A DNA stretch of 33,561 bases from Helicobacter sp. 12S02232-10 (GCF_002272895.1 NZ_MLAQ01000011.1:1-33561), one strand, 5' to 3'; counted from the first letter of the stretch, positions 25,932 to 33,561 are shown. Notes: generated by a model not told the origin, from the sequence alone. Numbers and translations: made by a program.

Positions 25932-27140
25932 CTATTCAAAATTTTTTAAGAATAGCTTTAAATTTCTCGCTGCTTGTCGGATGCGATTTTCATTTTCAAT
26001 GAGCGCAATCCTCACATAACCCTCCCCGTGTTCTCCAAACCCTACACCGGGACTTAAGGCAATTTTAGCTTCTTTTAAAAGTCGTTTAGAAAACTCCAAA
26101 CTTCCCAAATGCTGCACGCAAGGAGGTAACTTTGCCCAAATAAACATACTTGCCTTTGGTTTATTCATTTTCCAACCCGCATCACCAAAGCTTTTTATTA
26201 AGATTTCCATTCTTTTCTCATATTTGCTTTTGATCTCTTGCACACAATCTTGCGGACCTTCAAGAGCAATGGTAGAAGCGATTTGCATCGGTGTGTAAAT
26301 CCCATAATCTATCCAACTTTTGATCTTTTGAAGTGCTTCAATTATTTTCTTATTTCCGACCACAAAGCCAATTCTCCAACCTGCCATATTATAGCTTTTG
26401 CTAAGCGTATAAGTTTCAACAGCAACATCCTTTGCTCCATCAGCTTCCAAGATACTTGGAGTCTTGTAGCCATCAAAACACAAATCAGCATAAGCAATGT
26501 CGCTGATGATATAAAACCTTTCTTTTTTTGCCATATCCACAAGCTTTGTATAAAAACTTTTATTTACAACCGTAGTAGTTGGATTATGCGGAAAATTTAC
26601 AACAACAAACTTCGGTTTAGGTATCGTTTCTTTAAGCGATCGGGAAAGATTTTTAAAAAAATGATCCTCATCTAATTCCATCTGTTCATTCCAAGCAATC
26701 CCAAATCTCGCAACATTTGCCCCATTCATAATAAAGGCATAATAATGTATGGGATAAGCTGGTTCAGGTACTACAGCAGTATCACCGGGATTTGTGATAG
26801 CCTGTACAAGATGGACATAACCTTCTTTGCTTCCCATACTCACACAGACTTCTGCATTAGGGTCTAAATCCACATTATATTTTTTCTTATACCAATTGCA
26901 AATCCCCAAACGTAGTTTATAGATTCCTTTACTTGCCGAATAGCCGTGATTTTTAGGCTTATGAGCGCTCTCACAAAGCTTTTGAATAATATGTTCAGGT
27001 GTAGGTCCATCAGGATTTCCCATACTGAAATCAATCACATCTTCATTGTGATGTCTCATATCCAGCTTAATCTCATTAATAGCTGCAAAAACATACTTTG
27101 GCAATCGTTTGATTTTTTCAAACTCAATCTCATCAAACAT
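25932..27140 (-). CDS. class I/II PLP aminotransferase (DapL/AspC-like)
   Basis: 402 aa from the ATG at 27140; the TTG one codon earlier is less likely, since GAGG lies 7 nt before the ATG. The PLP lysine is K249 in TLSKSYNMAGWRIGF. N186 (NFPHNPTTT), D214 and Y217 (SDIAYADL) and a C-terminal YVRIAL arginine complete the fold-type I site. The sequence belongs to the group annotated as LL-diaminopimelate, alanine or aspartate aminotransferase; which substrate it uses cannot be decided here. It ends the six-gene cluster from rpmE. From memory Cj0150c is the counterpart in C. jejuni, with the same neighbours. Confidence 0.88.
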   Translation of the reverse strand: MFDEIEFEKIKRLPKYVFAAINEIKLDMRHHNEDVIDFSMGNPDGPTPEHIIQKLCESAHKPKNHGYSASKGIYKLRLGICNWYKKKYNVDLDPNAEVCVSMGSKEGYVHLVQAITNPGDTAVVPEPAYPIHYYAFIMNGANVARFGIAWNEQMELDEDHFFKNLSRSLKETIPKPKFVVVNFPHNPTTTVVNKSFYTKLVDMAKKERFYIISDIAYADLCFDGYKTPSILEADGAKDVAVETYTLSKSYNMAGWRIGFVVGNKKIIEALQKIKSWIDYGIYTPMQIASTIALEGPQDCVQEIKSKYEKRMEILIKSFGDAGWKMNKPKASMFIWAKLPPCVQHLGSLEFSKRLLKEAKIALSPGVGFGEHGEGYVRIALIENENRIRQAARNLKLFLKNFE

Positions 27141-27149
27141 CAAACAACC

Positions 27150-27977
27150 TCAATCATCAAATTCTTCAAACTTTACTTGGATTCCGTTTTTTATTATAGC
27201 AGGATTCTGGGTATCGCTCACCATAATAAATCGCACCCCATCCAAAAGACTAAAGGTAATTTTATTGGCGGTTGTGCTTTGAGAGATTAAGTTTATAATT
27301 TGCAAATTTTTATCATAAAGAACAATCCTAGGACGCCAATAAGGAGTTTTAGCAGTAATTGTGATATTACCACTTCCTGTTGCGCTAAACCAATATTCCC
27401 CACTCACTTCCCTAACCTCTAGAACTTCCTCAGAAGGAGAAATCTCTCTAGCATTAGCAAGTTTAGGCTCTACAAGCTCAATATCATATTCCCAATCAAA
27501 AATAGAATTTCTTTTGATATCAGTAAAAAGATACCCACGTTTGGCGAGTTCATCAATGATAATAGCAGGATCTAAAGCGTGCTCAGTAGAAAAACTAAAA
27601 GTAATTTTAGCCATCCCTTCAATATACTCAGCTTTTGAAACTGCAAAATAAGAATATCCCATTGAAGAAAGCGCGCTATTAATGCTTCGGGTTAAAAAAA
27701 TTGGTGTCGTTTGGGAAACAAACGTTATGTGCAGTTCGCTGGGTTCATTGAATTTCAGTGTCAGTAATCCATTGTCTTTCAAGGTTGTAACAAGCTTTTT
27801 AATATCAATTCTACCATCTGTATAAAAACTTTGCTTATCCCTAAAAATACGATCAATAAAATTTTTATTTACACTATAAGACTGGCTACCAATAAGATTT
27901 TGAATCTTATCATCAAAACCATCTCCAAAAAAAACAGACAAAAATAACGACATAGAAATAATAATTCTTAAAATCAT
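27150..27977 (-). CDS. conserved periplasmic protein of unknown function
   Basis: 275 aa. A short hydrophobic signal (residues 1-18, rich in I, L, F) suggests export. Residues about 25-150 look like a mixed alpha/beta domain (TDGRIDIKKLVTTLKDNGLL resembles a repeated secretin/PegA-type N-domain only loosely). Residues about 195-275 are all beta in character (EYWFSATGSGNITITAK). No enzyme motif is seen. Its ATG overlaps the stop of the RodZ-like gene by 4 nt, so the two proteins are co-translated and likely act together at the envelope. From memory C. jejuni Cj0151c is the counterpart. Confidence 0.75.
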   Translation of the reverse strand: MILRIIISMSLFLSVFFGDGFDDKIQNLIGSQSYSVNKNFIDRIFRDKQSFYTDGRIDIKKLVTTLKDNGLLTLKFNEPSELHITFVSQTTPIFLTRSINSALSSMGYSYFAVSKAEYIEGMAKITFSFSTEHALDPAIIIDELAKRGYLFTDIKRNSIFDWEYDIELVEPKLANAREISPSEEVLEVREVSGEYWFSATGSGNITITAKTPYWRPRIVLYDKNLQIINLISQSTTANKITFSLLDGVRFIMVSDTQNPAIIKNGIQVKFEEFDD

Positions 27978-28855
27978 TGATCTTGACCACTCAATTTCAA
28001 ATATTGTGCATATCTGATTCGCTTTAATCCGGTTTCAGGAGTGTATAAAAACCTTATCGGATAAGATTTTTCATAACGCACGACACCTGCATCTGTTTCA
28101 AGCGAAAATTCCCCGTGACCAAAAGATATCAATAACTTATGATCCTTGACTTCGATAGGATAAGCCGCATCAATGGTAGTTTGAAATTTCTGCTTGCTAT
28201 CTAAATCAAATACTTCAATCCAAAGACTATGGTCTGGAGTCACTAAAATTTGATTCTTATATTTTTTTTGAGTTTTCACAGGAGCATCCTCCGCAGTACT
28301 TTCGGAAGTATCTTCAGTCAAATCAACATCAGATTTTTCTTCCTGAAGTTTATTTTCATCTTCTTTGGGAACAATTTCATCTTGAGAAGATGCCAACATA
28401 TCTTCCTGCTGAGTTAGGGGCATATCTTTTGAAATATTTGAAGATTTCATAAAAATAGTTTTATAAGCAAAATACCCTCCCAATACCACAAGCACTACAA
28501 TCAAAGAAATATAAAAACGCTTTTTGGAAATGAGCTGTTTTTTTCTCTCCTTAATCAAATCATCTTTTTGTTTTTGAGTGTCAAAATCAAGATTATTAAC
28601 AGAATGTTCGATATCTTCAATGCTCTCATCAATCTGCATACCTGAAAAAAAATTTTCATCGTATTCTTTAAGCCATCCGCTTAAATCAACCCGATATTCC
28701 CTCTCAAGTATTTTTAAAAATCCTACAACCCTTACCCTTTGAAGATTTGAAAACCTCTTTTCAAGAATATCTTCAATTTTGCCCACAGAAATTTTGGTGG
28801 TTTTGTTGATTTCTTTAACCCCAATTTTTTTAAGTACTGTTATTGCTTCTTCCAT
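27974..28855 (-). CDS. RodZ-like bitopic membrane protein
   Basis: 293 aa. Residues 20-65 (TTKISVGKIEDILEKRFSNL, VVGFLKILEREYRVDLSGWL) match the helix-turn-helix pattern at the start of RodZ: a short helix, a basic turn, then GFLK and a tyrosine/leucine helix. A charged linker leads to one membrane segment (115-133, SLIVVLVVLGGYFAYKT) and an acidic, disordered stretch (142-195). The C-terminal beta domain (203-288, SLWIEVFDLDSKQKF, ISFGHGEFSLETDAG) resembles the periplasmic DUF4115 domain. RodZ links MreB to the elongasome. This identification is mine from pattern; Helicobacter/Campylobacter orthologs (Cj0152c, HP0554, from memory) are called membrane proteins. It starts with no gap after rlmB. 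Confidence 0.6.
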   Translation of the reverse strand: MEEAITVLKKIGVKEINKTTKISVGKIEDILEKRFSNLQRVRVVGFLKILEREYRVDLSGWLKEYDENFFSGMQIDESIEDIEHSVNNLDFDTQKQKDDLIKERKKQLISKKRFYISLIVVLVVLGGYFAYKTIFMKSSNISKDMPLTQQEDMLASSQDEIVPKEDENKLQEEKSDVDLTEDTSESTAEDAPVKTQKKYKNQILVTPDHSLWIEVFDLDSKQKFQTTIDAAYPIEVKDHKLLISFGHGEFSLETDAGVVRYEKSYPIRFLYTPETGLKRIRYAQYLKLSGQDQ

Positions 28856-29533
28856 TCAACCCATCCTGTTTATTAAAATACCAGCTGCCACGCTTACATT
28901 TAGAGAATTGAAATCTCCCTTCATTCTGATTGAGACTATTTTATCAAGTTTTGATAAAATTTTCTTATTGAGTCCCTCTCCTTCACTTCCTAAAAATAAA
29001 GCCCATTTATCTTGAATTGTGATATTTTTAATATCTTCACCCATAATATCAGCACCATAGCAATAAATATTTTCATTTTTAAACTCATTGATGAGATCCA
29101 AAATATTTTTACAAACACAAAATGGAATATCAAGCATAGCCCCAACACTTGCACGTATAACGCCTTCGTAAGAAAAATTTTCCGATAAGCCCAATACGAC
29201 TGCCTCCACACCCAAACAATATGCCGTTCTGAAAATAGCCCCAATATTTCCAACATCTGTAATCCCGCAAAGCACTAAAACCTTATTATATTTTTTGATC
29301 TCTTTTAAAGAGATAGGTAAAGGCGGGATAATCTTTGCCAAAAACCCCTGATGATTCCCTCCTCTTGCCATTGCTTGAGCTTTTTTAAGATCTGTACGCA
29401 AAATGCGACGATTATTTTTAGCGATGAAGGCAAAAGTTTTTGTATCAATCTCTTTGGCAAGATAAATTTCTTCAACCAAATCCGAATGACGCTCCAAAAG
29501 ATGCAACACAATTTGTTTTCCATAAACAATCAT
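28856..29533 (-). CDS. rlmB: 23S rRNA 2'-O-methyltransferase RlmB (TrmH/SpoU family)
   Basis: SPOUT-fold RNA methyltransferase, 225 aa, using S-adenosylmethionine. It has an N-terminal substrate-binding piece (VYGKQIVLHLLERH) and the three family motifs: GNIGAIFRTAYCLG, LFLGSEGEGLNKKIL and a C-terminal MKGDFNSLNVSVAAGIL. The best-known target of this subgroup is G2251 of 23S rRNA, but a tRNA target cannot be excluded. It overlaps rsmI by one base (TAATG). Confidence 0.9.
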   Translation of the reverse strand: MIVYGKQIVLHLLERHSDLVEEIYLAKEIDTKTFAFIAKNNRRILRTDLKKAQAMARGGNHQGFLAKIIPPLPISLKEIKKYNKVLVLCGITDVGNIGAIFRTAYCLGVEAVVLGLSENFSYEGVIRASVGAMLDIPFCVCKNILDLINEFKNENIYCYGADIMGEDIKNITIQDKWALFLGSEGEGLNKKILSKLDKIVSIRMKGDFNSLNVSVAAGILINRMG

Positions 29534-30390
29534 TACAATCCTTTGCTTAAAATTTTTTCATAAACACTTTTAACATCTTCATTTTGCAGTTTTGAGACAA
29601 TTTTAGCTTTTATTTTTGGAGGGATATCCATTTGCAGTATTTGCGCGCAAGTCAAAGAACGCTCTGCTTTTTCATCTGATAAAAGCACCAATGCCCATTC
29701 CCCGCTTATATTGCTTCCTTTGATCTGGGCATACACTTCAGCACTACTTCCTATAAAATACTTTTGATGTATTTTTGTCATTTCTTTGATTGCAAAAAGC
29801 AAAGCATTTGGAGCAAGCAAAGCAATATCTTCTAAAGTGTTTAAAATCCTGTGAGGACTCTCATACATTACAACACAAATCCGCTGATCCAAACGACTGC
29901 TTCCTTGCAACAGATTTAAAATCCTTTCACGCCTGTCTTTTTGCTTATGTGGTAAAAATCCGGCAAACAAAAATCCTTCCGTATCAAATCCGCAAGAACA
30001 ATAAGCACTGATTCCTGCACTTGCTCCTGGCAATACATCATAAGGGATTTTATTTTTTATCGCATAAGCCACTAAGGACATACCTGGATCACTAACACAA
30101 GGCATTCCTGCATCACTCATAAAAACAATATTGCACTGATTGAAAAAATCTTTTGAAATATTACTTAAAAATTCTTGTTCATTGTGAGAATGGAAAGATA
30201 TAAACTCTTTTTTTTCAAAAATACCGCAAAAATGCTCGCTAATAATAGGATTTTTTTTAAAAAGAGAAATCAATTTTTTGCTGACCCTGATATCCTCACA
30301 CATCAAGATATCAGCCTCTGCCAATACCTGCAAGGTTCTGAAAGTAATGTCAGCCAGATTCCCTATAGGTGTGGGCAGGAGTGTCAGCAC
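29533..30390 (-). CDS. rsmI: 16S rRNA (cytidine-1402-2'-O)-methyltransferase
   Basis: Methylates the ribose of C1402 at the decoding centre. 285 aa. It starts with LTLLPTPIGNLADITFRTL, followed by CEDIR, FMSDAGMPCVSDPGMSLV (the tetrapyrrole-methylase-fold SAM loop), LPGASAG and VMYESPHRILNTL, all hallmarks of the family. It follows rpmE by 4 nt and overlaps rlmB by one base. Confidence 0.96.
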   Translation of the reverse strand: MLTLLPTPIGNLADITFRTLQVLAEADILMCEDIRVSKKLISLFKKNPIISEHFCGIFEKKEFISFHSHNEQEFLSNISKDFFNQCNIVFMSDAGMPCVSDPGMSLVAYAIKNKIPYDVLPGASAGISAYCSCGFDTEGFLFAGFLPHKQKDRRERILNLLQGSSRLDQRICVVMYESPHRILNTLEDIALLAPNALLFAIKEMTKIHQKYFIGSSAEVYAQIKGSNISGEWALVLLSDEKAERSLTCAQILQMDIPPKIKAKIVSKLQNEDVKSVYEKILSKGL

Positions 30391-30394
30391 GGCA

Positions 30395-30598
30395 TTATTT
30401 TAAATTATATTTTTGTTTAAATTTCTCAACCCTGCCCGCTGCATCGGCAATTTTATCACTTCCTGTATAAAAAGGATGACAAAAACTTGATATATCAATC
30501 CTAAGTTCGCTTTTTGTGCTTAAAACTTCAATTTCTTTTCCGCTAGTAACGCAAGTTACCTTACAGGGAACATATTGTGGATGAATGCCTTTCTTCAT
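30395..30598 (-). CDS. rpmE: 50S ribosomal protein L31
   Basis: 67 aa, begins [21 protein letters not shown] and contains SFCHPFYTG and [14 protein letters not shown]. Only three cysteines are found (12, 16 and about 40); the second half of the usual CxxC before HPF is serine, so zinc binding may be weak or absent. That variant is normal in Helicobacter as I remember it. AAGGA precedes the ATG. First gene of the six-gene cluster. Confidence 0.97.
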   Translation of the reverse strand: MKKGIHPQYVPCKVTCVTSGKEIEVLSTKSELRIDISSFCHPFYTGSDKIADAAGRVEKFKQKYNLK

Positions 30599-30765
30599 TG
30601 CTTTATTCCTTAACTTTAATGTTTTATTCTATTTAAGTGGCTGATTTTAGCCAAAATATGCTTAGGGTTTATTAAAATCGTGAAAAATTGATTTTTACTA
30701 TCATCATTTAGGACTCTCTGAAAAATTTTTGTGAGAAATAAACGACTATAACAATTTTCCTATTA
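30599..30765. other. gap between yejF end and rpmE
   Basis: 167 nt, AT-rich. It contains the rpmE -10 (TAAAAT read at 30649-30644 on the minus strand, about 46 nt before the ATG). I found no convincing terminator for yejF and no small gene. Confidence 0.45.
30644..30649 (-). promoter_or_regulatory. -10 of the rpmE operon
   Basis: TAAAAT on the minus strand, preceded by GGc and a T-rich stretch. It lies about 46 nt before the rpmE start and is the only good promoter candidate for the six-gene unit. Confidence 0.45.
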
Positions 30766-32337
30766 TTAAAGCCTTGCTCGCAATAATTCTTTAGTATAAG
30801 GATTTTCAGGCTTTGTAAAAATATCTCTGACACTTGCACTCTCAACCACTCTGCCGTTTTGAAATACCATTACCCGATCGCATACTGCTTCAATCACATC
30901 CAAATCGTGACTGATAAATAAATAACTTAAAGAAAATTTTTCTTGCAAACTCAAAAGCAATTCTATAACGACTTTTTGCATACTCTTATCAAGAGCAGAT
31001 GTAGGTTCATCCATTACAATCACCTTAGGTTTGAGCGCAATCGCCCTAGCTATTGCCACCCTTTGACGCTGTCCCCCACTAAGCTCATAGGGATAAGATT
31101 CTATCAACTTCTTTTCAAATCCTACTGACTCCAAAACTTCTTCAATCAAATCTAAGCGATTTTCAAACCCTCCAAGCCTGAAAGCTTCAAAAATAATATC
31201 ACGCACCCGCATTCTAGGATTGAGAGAAGCATAAGGATCTTGAAAAACTACTTGAATCTCACGCCTGTAACGCCTAAATTCCCTACTCCCTAAATTGCTT
31301 AGAGAATGCCCTAAAAGATACTCTTCCCCACTGCTTTCTGCCAACTTTAAAATTCCCATAGCCAAACTACTCTTCCCACTTCCAGACTCTCCTACAATCC
31401 CCAAAGTTTCTCTTGAATGCAAAATAAAACTAACATCATTGACGACATTTTTACTATCTTTTTTGAAAAAAAATTTTTTTTGCGGGTAAGCGACTGCAAA
31501 ATTTTTGACTTCAAGGACTTTTTCTTTTCTTGGAGAAATGGATTTTTTAGGCAATTTCAAAGCCTCTAAAAGCATTTTGGTATAAGAATTTTTAGGGTTT
31601 TCAAACACGTTTTTAACTTCTCCCTCTTCGCATATCTTACCCTCTTTGGCCACATAAACCCGATGAACAAAATCCCTCACCACATTCAAATCGTGACTGA
31701 TAAGTAAAATCGCCATTTGATTTTGAATGCTAAGATTTTGCAACAACTCTAAAATTTGTTTTTGAATGCTTGCATCCAACGCTGTAGTTGGCTCATCGCA
31801 AATCAAAAGCTTGGGACGATTGATGATACCCATCGCAATTGCTGCCCTTTGACGTTGTCCCCCACTAAGTTGGTAAGGGTAACAATTTTGAAGCTCAAGG
31901 CTTAATCCCACTTGAAAAAAAACTTCATCTAAACGTTGCAACATTTGCTTTTTGCTCAAATGTGAATGATGCAAAACTAAAGATTCTAAAACCTGTGTGC
32001 CAACTTTATGCAAAGGATTTAAGCTCGAAAGAGGTTCTTGGGCAACATAAGCAATCTGCTTCCCACGAACCTTTCTAATTTCTCTCTGACTCAATTGCAG
32101 CAAATTGCGCCCTTCAAATTCAATACTCCCTTTTTGAACACAAACAAAAGGATGTAGTTTTAAAATCATATTGGCAATGAAACTTTTTCCACTTCCAGAC
32201 TCTCCGACCAAACCAATCCGTTCGCCCTCGCATACATTCAAAAAAATATCACATACTCTAAAACCTCTTTCAAAGCCACAGCTAAGAGATTTGATCTCTA
32301 AAAGACTTTTCTTATTTGACATTTGAATCAAAGGCAT
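30766..32337 (-). CDS. yejF: double ATP-binding subunit of oligopeptide/microcin C-type ABC importer
   Basis: About 523 aa containing two complete nucleotide-binding domains, the YejF arrangement. Domain 1: Walker A GESGSGKSFIANMIL, signature LSGGQRQRAAIAMG, Walker B LLICDEPTTALD. Domain 2: Walker A GESGSGKSSLAMGIL, signature LSGGQRQRVAIARA, Walker B VIVMDEPTSALD. Both catalytic glutamates and the H-loop ISHDL are present. I prefer the ATG at 32337 (AAGGGG 6 nt upstream); the ATG at 32322 and TTG at 32364 are alternatives. It overlaps yejE by 26 nt. Confidence 0.9.
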   Translation of the reverse strand: MPLIQMSNKKSLLEIKSLSCGFERGFRVCDIFLNVCEGERIGLVGESGSGKSFIANMILKLHPFVCVQKGSIEFEGRNLLQLSQREIRKVRGKQIAYVAQEPLSSLNPLHKVGTQVLESLVLHHSHLSKKQMLQRLDEVFFQVGLSLELQNCYPYQLSGGQRQRAAIAMGIINRPKLLICDEPTTALDASIQKQILELLQNLSIQNQMAILLISHDLNVVRDFVHRVYVAKEGKICEEGEVKNVFENPKNSYTKMLLEALKLPKKSISPRKEKVLEVKNFAVAYPQKKFFFKKDSKNVVNDVSFILHSRETLGIVGESGSGKSSLAMGILKLAESSGEEYLLGHSLSNLGSREFRRYRREIQVVFQDPYASLNPRMRVRDIIFEAFRLGGFENRLDLIEEVLESVGFEKKLIESYPYELSGGQRQRVAIARAIALKPKVIVMDEPTSALDKSMQKVVIELLLSLQEKFSLSYLFISHDLDVIEAVCDRVMVFQNGRVVESASVRDIFTKPENPYTKELLRARL

Positions 32338-33352
32338 CTCGAACCCCTTCCCCAATAAAAACAAGCACAGAAAGCAACAAACTCACCGACAAAAATCCCG
32401 TGACAGCCAAATGAGGCGAAGAAAGATTATTTTTCCCTTGATTTAAAAGTTCGCCCAAAGAAGCACTACCCACAGGCATTCCAAAACCCAGAAAATCCAA
32501 ACTCACAAGGGTGGCAATACTTCCTGCCATAATAAAAGGAATATAAGTGATGGTAGCCACAAGAGCATTGGGCAAAATATGATAAAAAATAATCCGCAAA
32601 TCCGATGCACCCAACGCACGTGAAGCTTTTACATAATCCATATTCCTTCCTCTTAAAAACTCAGCTCGCACCACAGATGAAAGCCCCATCCAACTAAAAA
32701 TCAGCACCAAAGTAAGAATCCACCAAAAACTTGGTGCCAAAAAACTTGAAATCACAATCAATAAAAAAAGTATGGGTACCCCACTCCAAATCTCTATAAA
32801 TCTTTGTCCAAACAGATCAATACTCCCCCCGCAATACCCTTGCAGTGCTCCTGCACTCACCCCGATAAACACACTAAAAATACTTAAAATAAATCCAAAA
32901 AGAATAGAAATCCGGTAGCCATAAATCAATCTTGCTCCGACATCTCTAGCTTGATCATCTGTTCCCAGCCAATGTTTTTTATCCGGACTTGTAGGTGCAG
33001 GAGAATTTAAATCCATCACAATAGTATCATAGCTATAAGGGATGGGCGCGTGCAAAACAAAGGCGTTTTTCAAGAGTTCTTTAACATAAGGATCATTATA
33101 ATTGGGTTCTGTATCAAAATCTCCACCAAAAACTTTCTCAGGATAATTCACAAAAATGGGGAAATAAAATTTAGAATCCTTATAGATAAATAAAGGCTTA
33201 TCATTGGCAATAAATTCCGCACCCATCGAAACAACAAACAAAATAATAAAAATCCATAAAGAATAAAATGCCCTTTTATTAGAACGAAAAATTTTCCATC
33301 TAATGGCACTCAAAGAAGATTTTGAAGATTGAAAACCCAATGCCTGCTCCAT
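32312..33352 (-). CDS. yejE: permease subunit of oligopeptide/microcin C-type ABC importer
   Basis: 346 aa inner-membrane protein. One membrane segment near residues 29-50, then a periplasmic loop of about 80-100 residues with LGTDDQARDVGARLIYG, typical of the DppC/OppC/YejE side, then about five more segments. The ATPase-coupling EAA loop reads ASRALGASDLRIIFYHILPNA. YejE is favoured over DppC by the long periplasmic loop (KVFGGDFDTEPNYNDPYV). The start has no clear ribosome binding site. Partner permease yejB and binding protein yejA, which normally lie upstream, are not in the window. Confidence 0.9.
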   Translation of the reverse strand: MEQALGFQSSKSSLSAIRWKIFRSNKRAFYSLWIFIILFVVSMGAEFIANDKPLFIYKDSKFYFPIFVNYPEKVFGGDFDTEPNYNDPYVKELLKNAFVLHAPIPYSYDTIVMDLNSPAPTSPDKKHWLGTDDQARDVGARLIYGYRISILFGFILSIFSVFIGVSAGALQGYCGGSIDLFGQRFIEIWSGVPILFLLIVISSFLAPSFWWILTLVLIFSWMGLSSVVRAEFLRGRNMDYVKASRALGASDLRIIFYHILPNALVATITYIPFIMAGSIATLVSLDFLGFGMPVGSASLGELLNQGKNNLSSPHLAVTGFLSVSLLLSVLVFIGEGVRDAFDSNVK

Positions 33353-33363
33353 TTTTTAGGAAA

Positions 33364-33369
33364 ATTTTA
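33364..33369 (-). promoter_or_regulatory. possible -10 of yejEF
   Basis: TAAAAT on the minus strand in the context TGCTGTAAAAT, 11 nt before the yejE ATG. If used, the leader would be only about 5 nt. It supports yejE being the first gene of its transcript. Confidence 0.35.
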
Positions 33370-33464
33370 CAGCAAAAGAATAAATTAAATCAAATTGAAA
33401 AATTCATAAGGTTTTAAAATAATTTGATTTTCATAAATGCTTTTTCAAAAATTATTTTATTTCT

Positions 33465-33480
33465 AAGGCTTCGCCTTTTT
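33465..33480 (+). terminator. small hairpin with T run
   Basis: AAGGC-TTC-GCCTT followed by TTT is a compact intrinsic terminator for plus-strand transcripts. No plus-strand gene precedes it here, so it may belong to the repeat-like element next to it or to antisense transcription against yejEF. Confidence 0.4.
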
Positions 33481-33530
33481 AAGGGACAAGGGGGCTTAAA
33501 TTGAAAAGACCGCCCCCTTATGTCCCTTAA
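33479..33530. repeat. 17-bp GC-rich stem-loop
   Basis: TTAAGGGACAAGGGGGC (33479-33495) pairs fully with GCCCCCTTATGTCCCTTAA (33512-33530) except for a 2-nt AT bulge; the loop is 16 nt. Its base composition is far richer in G+C than the surroundings. The 209 nt from the yejE start to the window end hold no gene. It may be an intergenic repeat or the edge of a mobile element. Confidence 0.7.
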
Positions 33531-33561
33531 CAACCCTGTAACCCCCGTCACGCTTTTAAGA

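Noticed and set aside
26238-26675. 145-aa plus-strand open frame inside the aminotransferase gene
   Set aside because: Lies wholly opposite conserved catalytic residues and has no ribosome binding site or protein-like pattern.
30395-30598. Loss of a zinc-binding cysteine in L31
   Set aside because: Appears to be the normal Helicobacter form, as I remember the H. pylori sequence.
1-33561. CRISPR array, prophage or complete insertion sequence
   Set aside because: No regularly spaced repeats, integrase, transposase or terminal inverted repeats were seen.

Overview
The window is an AT-rich, densely packed bacterial chromosome segment that I place in Helicobacter or a close campylobacterial (Epsilonproteobacteria) relative. 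The reasons are gene order and protein type. The block pheS-pheT-aroA-ispH-rpsA-small membrane protein-serA has, from memory, the same order in Helicobacter pylori (HP0403 to HP0397) and Campylobacter jejuni (Cj0897c to Cj0891c). The blocks unknown-uvrC-hom-yraN-trxA-trxB, fliQ-murB and rpmE-rsmI-rlmB-two envelope genes-aminotransferase are also characteristic of these genera. The trpC-trpF fusion and the L31 sequence look like Helicobacter. I cannot name the species.

Layout. 1-773: no intact gene, but a decayed-looking minus-strand reading frame, a 10-bp-period direct repeat, the probable start of a gene leaving the left edge, and the pheS promoter. 774-10073 (+): phenylalanyl-tRNA synthetase, EPSP synthase, isoprenoid synthesis, ribosomal protein S1, a small membrane protein and phosphoglycerate dehydrogenase. 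10121-10846 (-): a NYN-domain putative RNase. 11099-17357 (+): a DUF721-like gene with an internal 54-bp-period repeat, then uvrC, hom, yraN, trxA, trxB and dapB. 17510-20567 (-): fliQ-murB-outer membrane protein-tautomerase, transcribed away from 20682-24189 (+), trpCF-trpB-trpA. 24342-25931 (+): a YtcJ-like amidohydrolase that meets, stop codon against stop codon, the end of the six-gene minus-strand cluster 30598-25932 (rpmE, rsmI, rlmB, RodZ-like membrane protein, periplasmic protein, aminotransferase). 30766-33352 (-): yejF and yejE of a microcin C/oligopeptide-type ABC importer, preceded by a GC-rich stem-loop region at the right edge.

How the genes work together. Most is housekeeping: translation (PheST, S1, L31, two rRNA methyltransferases), aromatic amino acid synthesis (AroA, TrpCFBA), serine, threonine/methionine and lysine/peptidoglycan precursors (SerA, Hom, DapB, MurB and a possible DapL-type aminotransferase), thiol redox (TrxAB), nucleotide excision repair (UvrC) and flagellar export (FliQ). 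I see no CRISPR array, prophage, complete IS element, rRNA or tRNA. The points most worth a second look are a RodZ-like bitopic protein and its periplasmic neighbour in the rpmE operon, the possibly leaderless DUF721-like gene with an in-frame duplication, an outer membrane barrel and tautomerase appended to the fliQ-murB unit, the trp cluster lacking trpEGD, and the decayed region before pheS.
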